This document shows, piece by piece, positions 1 through 6,348 of a stretch of 7,233 nt of DNA (its first letter is position 1; each line of letters opens with the position of its first letter). Source of the stretch: Elusimicrobiota bacterium (GTDB taxonomy: Bacteria > Elusimicrobiota > Endomicrobiia > Endomicrobiales > Endomicrobiaceae); the NCBI GenBank assembly GCA_031282945.1, contig JAITCX010000011.1, positions 1 through 7,233 on the forward strand, in the 5' to 3' direction. The notes below the pieces were generated by a model that made no database searches, was not told where the DNA came from, and was given only the letters and a program-made list of their open reading frames with translations. A program made the translations under genes and the position numbers.

Positions 1-21
1 CTATGAATATGTGTTGCAATG

Positions 22-48
22 AAAGACGCCGCAAGGCGTCTTTTGTTT
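22..48 (+). terminator. Intrinsic terminator-like hairpin ahead of rimP
   Basis: A perfect 9-bp stem (22-30 pairs with 35-43) is closed by a GCAA (GNRA-type) tetraloop at 31-34 and followed by a T-rich run to about 48. This is the form of a rho-independent terminator on the + strand. It ends only about 7 bases before the rimP ribosome-binding site. It either ends the transcript of a gene lying left of the window or acts as a leader attenuator of the rimP-nusA operon. The bases between hairpin and RBS are too few to hold a promoter, so transcripts that reach rimP must read through it or start inside it. The structure is seen directly; the role is inferred. Confidence 0.75.
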
Positions 49-54
49 ATATAT

Positions 55-60
55 GGAGGG
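55..60 (+). promoter_or_regulatory. Shine-Dalgarno site deciding the rimP start
   Basis: GGAGGG lies 3-4 bases before the ATG at 64. An in-frame ATG at 19 would add 15 residues translated from the terminator hairpin and has no Shine-Dalgarno sequence, so the start at 64 is preferred. The spacing is a little short but the match to the anti-Shine-Dalgarno sequence is strong. Confidence 0.85.
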
Positions 61-63
61 TTT

Positions 64-522
64 ATGGCAAATAAGGCCAAAGAAATTGAAAATTTATTGT
101 CTGCGCTTAGTCAAAACGAAGGCTTTGAACTTGTTGACATTGAGTATGTGAGAGAGGATGGGAAACGAGTCGTTAGAATTTATATAGACAATGAAAAAGG
201 CATAACCGTAGACGACTGCGAAAAAATGAGTAGGATTTTTAGTAAGGTTTTGGATCAAACGGATATCGTAGACGAATCTTATATTTTAGAAATTTCTTCT
301 CCCGGTTTATACCGCACTCTTAAAAAAGAAAAAGATTATCTGCGGTTTATTGGCAAGAAAGCTAGAATTCAAACATTTGTAGCATACAACGGCCAACGCA
401 ATTTTCTGGGAACTTTAATGTCATTTTCAGACGGGATCGTAAAAATAAAAGATGAGACAAACGGCGACTTTGAAATAGAATATTCAAATATTAGAAAAGC
501 AAATTTAGAACCAGAATTTTAA
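64..522 (+). CDS. rimP: Ribosome maturation factor RimP
   Basis: RimP binds the free 30S subunit and is needed for its efficient late maturation in the cytoplasm. From the ATG at 64 the protein has 152 residues, the usual family length. The N-terminal alpha/beta domain (about 1-83) contains GFELVDIEYVRE near 20-31 and the hallmark YILEISSPGLYRTL at 73-86, matching the family pattern LEVSSPGxxRPL. The rest (about 90-152) fits the C-terminal SH3-like barrel, with FIGKKARI at its start. The gene is the first of the operon and sits 13 bases before nusA, the classical rimP-nusA pairing found across bacteria. An upstream in-frame ATG at 19 was rejected because it lies in the hairpin. The family assignment is firm. 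Confidence 0.96.
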   Translation: MANKAKEIENLLSALSQNEGFELVDIEYVREDGKRVVRIYIDNEKGITVDDCEKMSRIFSKVLDQTDIVDESYILEISSPGLYRTLKKEKDYLRFIGKKARIQTFVAYNGQRNFLGTLMSFSDGIVKIKDETNGDFEIEYSNIRKANLEPEF

Positions 523-535
523 TGGAGGATATATT

Positions 536-2041
536 ATGGCAGACAAAAGAGAGCTTTTGGCGGCTCTTGAACAAATTGAGAAGGATAAGAAACTAGAAAA
601 AAAAGTGATCATTGAAATAATTGAAAGCGCTCTTGTTTCTGCATATAAAAAGCTCGTCGGCAAAAACGTAAACGCTTGCGCAAACATAAACCTTGAGACA
701 GGCGAGATGACGGCTTATGCGCTTAAAATGGTTGTTGAGGACGGCACGGCGGATAATCCATTGATGCAAATTGAATTGTCTCAAGCTCAAAAAATTGACC
801 CCGATTTAAAAATAGGCGATATGGCAAAGTTGTATTTAAATACTCAAGATTTTGCCAGAATTGCCGCCCAAACTGCAAAAAATGTAATAATTCAACGTAT
901 TAAAGAATTAGAACGTTCATCTCTATATGAGGAGATGAAAAATAAGATTGGACATATTATCAGCGGCAATGTCTATAGAGTTATAAATAAAACTTTAATT
1001 ATAGATATGGGTAGGGGCGAGGGAATTTTACCGGTTAGCGAGCAGGTCCCAAAAGAAAAATTTGTGGTCGGCCAGCATATAAGAGCTGTTGTCGTATCAG
1101 TTAGAGAAAATGAAAATAAAGCTCCCGCTACAATTTTATCTAGGAAAACTCCTGAGCTTGTAAAGAAATTGTTTGAAATTGAAGTGCCTGAAATTTATGA
1201 AAAAATTGTAGAGATAAAAAGCGTTGTGAGGGAAGCGGGTCTGCGCTCTAAAGTTTCTGTGATTTCAAAAAATTTAAAGGTTGATCCTGTGGGAGCATGC
1301 GTCGGCGTTAAGGGCGCAAGAATAAGACCGATTATTGACGAGCTGGGCGGAAGCGAACGCATCGATTTAATTGCGTATTCCGACAATCCCGTCACCTTTA
1401 TAGCAAATGCTTTAACCCCTGCAAAAGTTATTTCTGTAAGCATTGTCTCTACCTTAGAAAAAAAGGCCGAGGCGGTTGTGGGATCCGATATGCTGTCTTT
1501 GGCAATTGGCAAAAACGGCCATAATGTTAGGCTGGCTGCAAAATTGACGGGCTGGCATATTGATGTGAAAACTGAAGCTCAAAGAAAAGAGGAACTTCAA
1601 CAAAAAAATACTAGACAAATAGCGGCTTTGGAACAACTTGAAGGATTAAATGATAAGACAATAGAAGTTTTAGCGCAGGCGGGTTTTACAAATATAGAAA
1701 AACTAAAAACTTTATCCGTTGAGGATTTGACAACACTGCCCGGTATAGGGCCAAAAACCGCAGGCAAAATTATAGAAGCGGCTAAAGCGTTTAGTCTTAA
1801 GGCTAAGGCGGCCGAAATTGAGGTATTGAAAAATAAAGAATTAGACGAGAAATCTCTCAATATTCCGCAAGATGAACCATCCGCTCAGGACGCCCAACAT
1901 CTTGGCGAAGCTGAGGAGGAAACAGAGGATCCTGCCGAAAATGAAGAAGTTAAGGCAAATGATGAGGGCGCCTCTGATGCAGATGAAACGCAAAATCCAG
2001 ACGAGAAATCTAAAGATGATGATATTGACAGCAATAAGTAA
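536..2041 (+). CDS. nusA: Transcription termination/antitermination factor NusA
   Basis: NusA binds RNA polymerase and nascent RNA, and promotes pausing, hairpin-dependent termination and rRNA antitermination. The 501-residue protein shows the N-terminal polymerase-binding domain (about 1-130), an S1 domain (about 136-201), KH1 with loop GVKG at 257-260, and KH2 with loop GKNG at 325-328. It continues into a helix-hairpin-helix region (about 363-420, LPGIGPKTAGKI at 401-412) like one acidic-repeat unit of E. coli NusA. It ends in an acidic, probably disordered tail (about 436-501). Typical Firmicutes NusA stops after KH2 at about 370 residues, so the C-terminal part is a lineage clue. GGAGG at 524-528 precedes the ATG. 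The sequence TTGACA near the 3' end may form the -35 of a promoter for infB. NusA could act on the hairpin upstream of rimP, as E. coli nusA controls its own operon; that is inference. Confidence 0.98.
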   Translation: MADKRELLAALEQIEKDKKLEKKVIIEIIESALVSAYKKLVGKNVNACANINLETGEMTAYALKMVVEDGTADNPLMQIELSQAQKIDPDLKIGDMAKLYLNTQDFARIAAQTAKNVIIQRIKELERSSLYEEMKNKIGHIISGNVYRVINKTLIIDMGRGEGILPVSEQVPKEKFVVGQHIRAVVVSVRENENKAPATILSRKTPELVKKLFEIEVPEIYEKIVEIKSVVREAGLRSKVSVISKNLKVDPVGACVGVKGARIRPIIDELGGSERIDLIAYSDNPVTFIANALTPAKVISVSIVSTLEKKAEAVVGSDMLSLAIGKNGHNVRLAAKLTGWHIDVKTEAQRKEELQQKNTRQIAALEQLEGLNDKTIEVLAQAGFTNIEKLKTLSVEDLTTLPGIGPKTAGKIIEAAKAFSLKAKAAEIEVLKNKELDEKSLNIPQDEPSAQDAQHLGEAEEETEDPAENEEVKANDEGASDADETQNPDEKSKDDDIDSNK

Positions 2042-2055
2042 ATGTAAATTATAAT
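2025..2055 (+). promoter_or_regulatory. Possible sigma70-type promoter for infB
   Basis: TTGACA (2025-2030, inside the last codons of nusA) and TATAAT (2050-2055, in the spacer) both match the housekeeping consensus exactly. They are separated by 19 bases, longer than the ideal 17 but tolerated. No extended -10 TG is present. A start near 2062 would give a leader of under 30 bases that still holds the infB Shine-Dalgarno site AGGAG (2079-2083). Because the DNA is AT-rich, TATAAT can occur by chance, so this remains a prediction. Confidence 0.4.
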
Positions 2056-2068
2056 TACAATTACAATT
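2043..2068 (+). repeat. AT-rich imperfect palindrome and short tandem repeat in nusA-infB spacer
   Basis: Bases 2043-2059 form TGTAA-N7-TTACA. They read as a 16-base palindrome if one extra A near 2048 is looped out. The right arm continues into a tandem AATTAC unit (2053-2058, 2059-2064, then AATT). The palindrome overlaps the candidate -10 hexamer, so it could be an operator. It has no GC-rich stem and is not a convincing terminator. It may also be just low-complexity AT spacer. Confidence 0.35.
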
Positions 2069-2089
2069 TTTGAAGTGTAGGAGTGTGTT

Positions 2090-4318
2090 ATGGCAACAAT
2101 AAAAAAAACTGATAAAAAAACTACCGCTAATGGGAAGACCGCAAAAACATCGGCGAAACCTAAGGCAAAAACGGCTGCAAAAAAATCTCCTAAATTAAAT
2201 GATGAGACAGAAGAGACAAAAAAGAATTTAAAGCATAGCGAAGTTAAAAAAACTGTTAAGGGAGAAAATGTTAAGAAAACAAATCAGAGAGTTAAAAAGA
2301 CCGCCGCTCCCCGCACTGACAAAAAAAATCAGGCTGCAGACGATACAATTAAAAAAGATAAAGCTGAACAAAACGGCGACCCTAACAATCTAACAAAAAA
2401 AACTCAAATGCAAGAAAACGATACCAATAAAGATAAAGTTATTAATGTTGAGACGCAGCAAGAAATTTCGCAAAAAGAACAGCCCTACCAAGCTCCGCAA
2501 TCTCCTAAAACAGAGGAAGCCGCTGAGCCGCCTAAACAACAAGAGGAAGAGGAAAATAAAAATCAAAAGGCGGCTCCTTTGCCGTCAATAGAAGTAAACG
2601 AACTTATAACGGTACGCGATTTGTCCATTAAAATGAATAAAGGCGTGGCGGATGTGCTAAAAAAATTATTGTCGCTCGGCAGTCTTGCAACGATAAATCA
2701 AAGGTTGGATGTGGACACTGCAATTCTTTTGGCAAATGAGTTTGGCTATGAGGCGAAACTCGTCTCTATTTATTCTGAGGAAACTGCTGAGGAACAAAAA
2801 GATGATGAAAAAAACTTGACTGCGCGCGCTCCAATCGTGACGATTATGGGACATGTGGACCATGGCAAAACATCGCTGCTTGACACCATAAGAAAAACAA
2901 ATGTCGCCGAAGGCGAATACGGCGGAATAACCCAACATATCGGCGCATACAGAGTTAAAACAACAGACGGCAGATTTATAACATTTCTTGATACGCCCGG
3001 CCATGAAGCTTTCACTGCAATGCGCTCGCGCGGCGCTCAGGTTACAGATATTGTAGTGCTAGTTGTTTCAGCGGCCGACGGCGTGATGCCTCAAACTTTA
3101 GAGGCGATAAACCATGCAAAAGATGCGGGCGTTCCAATAATTGTGGCGGTAAATAAAATTGATTTGCCGACTGCAGATCCGCAAAAAATTAGGCAGGAGC
3201 TGAGCGGCTACGGCTTGCTTTCAGAAGAGTGGGGCGGCGATACCATAATGGTGGATATCTCTGCAAAAAAACAAATTAACATTAATTTACTGCTAGAAAA
3301 TATTCTCATTAAAGCTGAAATGATGGAACTAAAAACCAATGCTGAAAGAAATGCTCAAGGTATTGTTATAGAGGCGAAACTGGATCCCAAAAAGGGAGCC
3401 GTTGCAACTTTGCTCATTGAAAAAGGGGCGCTGAAAGTTGGAGATAATGTTGTGGTGGGAACAACTTATGGAAAAATTAGAGCAATGATAGACGAGCATG
3501 GAAAAAGATTCCACCTTGCAACGCCGTCTATGCCTGTTGAAGTTTTGGGAATCAATACGCCGCCTCAAGCAGGCGATAAATTTGTGGTTTTGGATAATGA
3601 ATATCAGGCGCGCGAGATTGCAGAATCGCGTTTTCAAAAAGCAAAAAAAGCATCCCTTACAAGCAAGCGGCATTTGTCTTTGGCGGATATTAGCGCGGGA
3701 AAAACAAAAGACTTGCGCATAATTTTAAAGGCGGACGTTCAGGGATCGCTTGGCGCTTTGTGCGATGCATTGGAAAGGCTTTCTACAGACGAGATTTTAT
3801 TAAAAATTATTCACCGCGGCGCCGGCGCAATAACTGAGTCGGATGTGGACTTGGCAGTTGCCTCAAACGCTTTAATTGTCGGGTTTAATTTAAGGCCTTC
3901 AGTGGAGGTGGAAAAACTCGCCGAGGATGAAGGCGTAAGCATAAATGTATACAGGATAATTTATGATCTCATTGCAGATGTAAAAGCCGCAATGGAAGGA
4001 TTGCTGGATCCAGATCTAAAGGAAAAAATTATCGGTAAGGCAATCGTCAAAAAAGTTTTTAAAGTTTCAAATGTTGGCGTGATATCGGGCAGCGCGGTAG
4101 TTGAGGGAAAAATTGTGCGCGGTTCAAAAGCTAGACTTTTGCGTGATAATGCCATAATTTTTGAAAGCGTTATCTCCTCGCTAAAACGCCTTAAAGATGA
4201 TGTTAAGGAAGTTGAAAAAGGATTTGAGTGCGGGATAGGAATAGAAAAGTTTGCGGATGTAAAACAAGGCGATATAATAGAATGTTTTAGTCTTGAAAAG
4301 ATAGCGAGGAAACTTTAA
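2090..4318 (+). CDS. infB: Translation initiation factor IF2
   Basis: IF2 is the GTPase that recruits formyl-Met-tRNA to the 30S subunit and promotes 50S joining. The 742-residue protein starts with a long low-complexity linker: a Lys/Thr/Ala-rich basic part (about 1-75), then a Gln/Glu-rich part (to about 163). One IF2N domain follows (about 167-222). The G domain (about 246-415) is complete: GHVDHGKT at 254-261, GGIT at 278-281, DTPGH at 301-305 with the catalytic His305, NKID at 355-358 and SAK at 391-393. Domain II (about 420-505), the IF2-specific domain 3 (about 540-630) and the C-terminal tRNA-binding barrel (about 645-742) follow. AGGAG at 2079-2083 lies 6 bases before the ATG. Several runs of eight A occur in the linker-coding part. 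The stop overlaps the rbfA start by one base (TAATG), which suggests coupled translation. Confidence 0.99.
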   Translation: MATIKKTDKKTTANGKTAKTSAKPKAKTAAKKSPKLNDETEETKKNLKHSEVKKTVKGENVKKTNQRVKKTAAPRTDKKNQAADDTIKKDKAEQNGDPNNLTKKTQMQENDTNKDKVINVETQQEISQKEQPYQAPQSPKTEEAAEPPKQQEEEENKNQKAAPLPSIEVNELITVRDLSIKMNKGVADVLKKLLSLGSLATINQRLDVDTAILLANEFGYEAKLVSIYSEETAEEQKDDEKNLTARAPIVTIMGHVDHGKTSLLDTIRKTNVAEGEYGGITQHIGAYRVKTTDGRFITFLDTPGHEAFTAMRSRGAQVTDIVVLVVSAADGVMPQTLEAINHAKDAGVPIIVAVNKIDLPTADPQKIRQELSGYGLLSEEWGGDTIMVDISAKKQININLLLENILIKAEMMELKTNAERNAQGIVIEAKLDPKKGAVATLLIEKGALKVGDNVVVGTTYGKIRAMIDEHGKRFHLATPSMPVEVLGINTPPQAGDKFVVLDNEYQAREIAESRFQKAKKASLTSKRHLSLADISAGKTKDLRIILKADVQGSLGALCDALERLSTDEILLKIIHRGAGAITESDVDLAVASNALIVGFNLRPSVEVEKLAEDEGVSINVYRIIYDLIADVKAAMEGLLDPDLKEKIIGKAIVKKVFKVSNVGVISGSAVVEGKIVRGSKARLLRDNAIIFESVISSLKRLKDDVKEVEKGFECGIGIEKFADVKQGDIIECFSLEKIARKL

Positions 4319-4665
4319 TGCAAAGCTATAAAAGAGCGCAGCGCGTTGGGGAGCTTATAAAAGAAACAGTTGCAAATATCGTAAGAGATTTTGATGGATT
4401 GGATGCGGCTTTGGTATCAATTACACAAGTGAAATTGAGCGATGATTTATTGAATTGTAAAATATATTTTAGCGTTTTCGGCGATGAGGAGACAGTTAAA
4501 AAAAATGAGTTGATTTTAAAAGACAATATCAGAGAAGTTAGACATCAAATCGCCGTAAAATTAAATTTGAGACGCACTCCAGAAATAAGATTTATTTATG
4601 ATGATAGCAATGAAAAAGCCTCCAAAGTTTTGGAGATAATGGAGCGCTTAAAAAATGAAAAATGA
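4318..4665 (+). CDS. rbfA: 30S ribosome-binding factor RbfA
   Basis: RbfA is a small KH-fold protein that binds the immature 30S subunit near the 5' end of 16S rRNA and supports late maturation and cold adaptation. The 115-residue product is of normal length. It shows the N-terminal helix with RAQRVGELIKETVANIV (6-22), the strand pattern LVSITQVKLSDDLLNCKIYFSVFG (32-55), and the family signature LNLRRTPEIRFIYDDS (82-97). The ATG shares its first base with the infB stop codon, and GAGGA at 4306-4310 inside infB can serve as its ribosome-binding site. At the 3' end it overlaps the next gene by 11 bases. It works in the same process as RimP, the first gene of the operon. Confidence 0.96.
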   Translation: MQSYKRAQRVGELIKETVANIVRDFDGLDAALVSITQVKLSDDLLNCKIYFSVFGDEETVKKNELILKDNIREVRHQIAVKLNLRRTPEIRFIYDDSNEKASKVLEIMERLKNEK

Positions 4666-5611
4666 ATTAAAGCAAATAGCCGCAATATTAAAACAATCCA
4701 AAACATTTTTTATAGCAGGCCATATAAGTCCTGACGGAGACAGTTTGGGAAGTGCCGCCGCTTTAGCTTTAATGTTAAATCGCACTGGAAAAAAAGCAAT
4801 TGTATATTGCGCCGATCCAATACCCAAAAACTTAAAATGCATAAACGGTATTTCAAAAGTAAAAGCTAAAGCAAGTCCAAAAGATGTTTTTGATTGCGCC
4901 ATAATTTTAGAATCGGGACAATGGGAAAGATCTGGAAACATTATAACTCCTGTGCAGGCTAAAAAAATTATCAATATAGATCATCACAAAACCTATGAAA
5001 ATTTTGGCGATGTAAATTTTGTAGACCCCAATTCCTCCTCTGTTTCTGAGCTTGTATTGGATGTTTTTGAAGCTCTAAATACCACCCCTGACAAAAAAGA
5101 AGCTCAAAACCTCTACATAGGATTGCTTACCGATACAGGCAAATTCCAAAATTCAAATGTCACTGCCCACTCCCATCTTACAGCCGCAAAACTCATAGAA
5201 CTTGGCGTTATTCCAAACGATATAGAACGAAAAATTTATTCAGATAAAACTGAAAATTTATTGAAATTTTTAGCGGCTGGGTTATCAACATTAGAATTGC
5301 ATTGCAATGAAAAACTTGCAATATTTACGGTTACCGATGAGATGTTTAATAAATTTTCAAACAAAGATAAATCTACAATGGGCATTGTAAATTATGGTTT
5401 AAAAATAGAAAGCGTAAAAGTAAGCTGTTTAATAACGCAAGAAAATCCCAATGCAAGTAAATTGAGTCTGCGTTCCGTTAGGCAATTTAATTTATTGCCC
5501 GCATTAAAAAAACTCGGCGGGGGCGGACATAAAAATGCGGCGGGGGCGACTTTGGAAGCAAACATTGAGAAGGCAAAAAAAATGGTATTGCAATCATTTT
5601 CTTTTAAATAA
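4655..5611 (+). CDS. nrnA: DHH/DHHA1 phosphoesterase, NrnA-like nanoRNase/pAp phosphatase
   Basis: Family members degrade 2-5-nt RNAs from the 5' or 3' end and may remove the 3' phosphate of pAp, using two Mn ions in the cytoplasm. The 318-residue protein has the DHH domain: motif I GHISPDGDSLGS (22-33; His23, Asp27, Asp29), motif II IILESGQWERSG (83-94), motif III DHH (109-111) and motif IV GLLTDTG (156-162; Asp160). The DHHA1 domain ends in GGGGHKNAAG (288-297), which binds substrate. Motif II has Glu86 where many NrnA proteins have a metal-binding Asp. The start overlaps rbfA by 11 bases, with GGAG at 4641-4644 upstream. A DHH gene between rbfA and truB is a known arrangement in several phyla. 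The family is certain; the exact substrate (nanoRNA, pAp or c-di-nucleotide products) is not determined by sequence. Confidence 0.92.
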   Translation: MKNELKQIAAILKQSKTFFIAGHISPDGDSLGSAAALALMLNRTGKKAIVYCADPIPKNLKCINGISKVKAKASPKDVFDCAIILESGQWERSGNIITPVQAKKIINIDHHKTYENFGDVNFVDPNSSSVSELVLDVFEALNTTPDKKEAQNLYIGLLTDTGKFQNSNVTAHSHLTAAKLIELGVIPNDIERKIYSDKTENLLKFLAAGLSTLELHCNEKLAIFTVTDEMFNKFSNKDKSTMGIVNYGLKIESVKVSCLITQENPNASKLSLRSVRQFNLLPALKKLGGGGHKNAAGATLEANIEKAKKMVLQSFSFK

Positions 5612-5652
5612 AATAAAGTTTTAGTCTTGCAAAAATTAGGAGTTTAATTTAA

Positions 5653-6348
5653 ATGGTTCAGTCTGGGCTTATATTAATTGATAAGCCAAAAGGCATTACA
5701 TCTTTTGGCGTTTGCAATATTATAAAGAAAACACTAAAAGCAAAAAAGACCGGCCATTGCGGAACTTTGGATCCTTTAGCAACTGGGCTTTTGCTTGTTT
5801 TAATAAATGAGGCCACCAAACTGCAAGATAAATTTTTAAAAAAAGATAAAACGTATAGCGCATCTTTTTTGCTTGGAGTAAAAACAGATACGGGCGATAT
5901 GGACGGAAAAATAATAAGTCAAAAAGATTATTCGCATATTTCAAAGGATGATATAGTTTACGCTCTACAAAAATTTGAAGGCGAAATTTTACAAACTCCT
6001 CCAATGTTTTCTGCCATAAAAATACATGGAAAACCTTTATACAAACTTGCGCGAAAAGGCATAGAAGTCCAGAGAAAAGCGAGAGAAATTACAATAAATA
6101 AAATAGAACTTCTTTCTTTTTGCGATGGAATTTTAGATTTAATAATAGACTGCTCTAGCGGCACATATATAAGGACGATAGCGAGTGATTTAGGAGATGT
6201 TTTAGGCTGCGGAGCAAGCGTTAAAAATTTGCGCAGGCAGACAATAGATTCTTTTGACGTAAAAAATGCAGTGGGAAGCGAGGCTTTTTGCGATGAGGAA
6301 TTGTTGTCAAAAAACATTATAAATATAGAGGCTTTGTATGAAAAATAA
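5653..6348 (+). CDS. truB: tRNA pseudouridine(55) synthase TruB, short form
   Basis: TruB converts U55 in the T-loop of nearly all tRNAs to pseudouridine and also helps tRNA folding. Residues 5-14 (GLILIDKPKG) and the core KTGHCGTLDPLATG (32-45) with catalytic Asp40 are intact. So are KTYSASFLLGVKTDTGDMDG (66-85, Tyr68), PPMFSAIKIHGKPLY (116-130) and CSSGTYIRTIASDLG (167-181, Tyr172, Arg174). The protein has only 231 residues against about 300 in E. coli or B. subtilis: the catalytic domain is complete but little room is left for the C-terminal PUA-like domain. AGGAG at 5638-5642 precedes the ATG by 10 bases. The 41-base gap before it shows no clear promoter or terminator. The end overlaps ribF by 11 bases. 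Confidence 0.97.
   Translation: MVQSGLILIDKPKGITSFGVCNIIKKTLKAKKTGHCGTLDPLATGLLLVLINEATKLQDKFLKKDKTYSASFLLGVKTDTGDMDGKIISQKDYSHISKDDIVYALQKFEGEILQTPPMFSAIKIHGKPLYKLARKGIEVQRKAREITINKIELLSFCDGILDLIIDCSSGTYIRTIASDLGDVLGCGASVKNLRRQTIDSFDVKNAVGSEAFCDEELLSKNIINIEALYEK

Noticed and set aside
2..22. Possible C-terminal end of an upstream gene (frame reading YEYVLQ then TGA at 20-22)
   Set aside because: Only six codons are visible and another frame also stops (TGA at 4-6), so no gene can be supported from this much sequence.
19..63. Upstream in-frame ATG giving a 167-residue RimP
   Set aside because: The extra 15 residues would be translated from the terminator hairpin, there is no Shine-Dalgarno site before 19, and GGAGGG precedes the ATG at 64, which gives the normal family length.
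2666..3015. Open frames on the minus strand opposite infB, and similar ones opposite nusA, nrnA and truB
   Set aside because: They lie antisense to strongly conserved genes and show no recognisable domain or ribosome-binding site.
3805..3830. GC-rich palindromic stretch around GGCGCCGGCGC inside infB
   Set aside because: It encodes the conserved GAGAI region of IF2 and has no T-tract, so codon use for Gly and Ala explains it.
4251..4278. Promoter-like TTGCGG-N16-TATAAT inside the end of infB, upstream of rbfA
   Set aside because: The -10 is perfect but the -35 matches only three of six bases. It lies in coding sequence in AT-rich DNA, so chance is the better explanation.
5588..5652. Weak promoter-like TTGCAA and TAAAAT ahead of truB
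   Set aside because: The spacer is only 15 bases and both hexamers are imperfect. The 41-base gap shows nothing else apart from the truB Shine-Dalgarno site.
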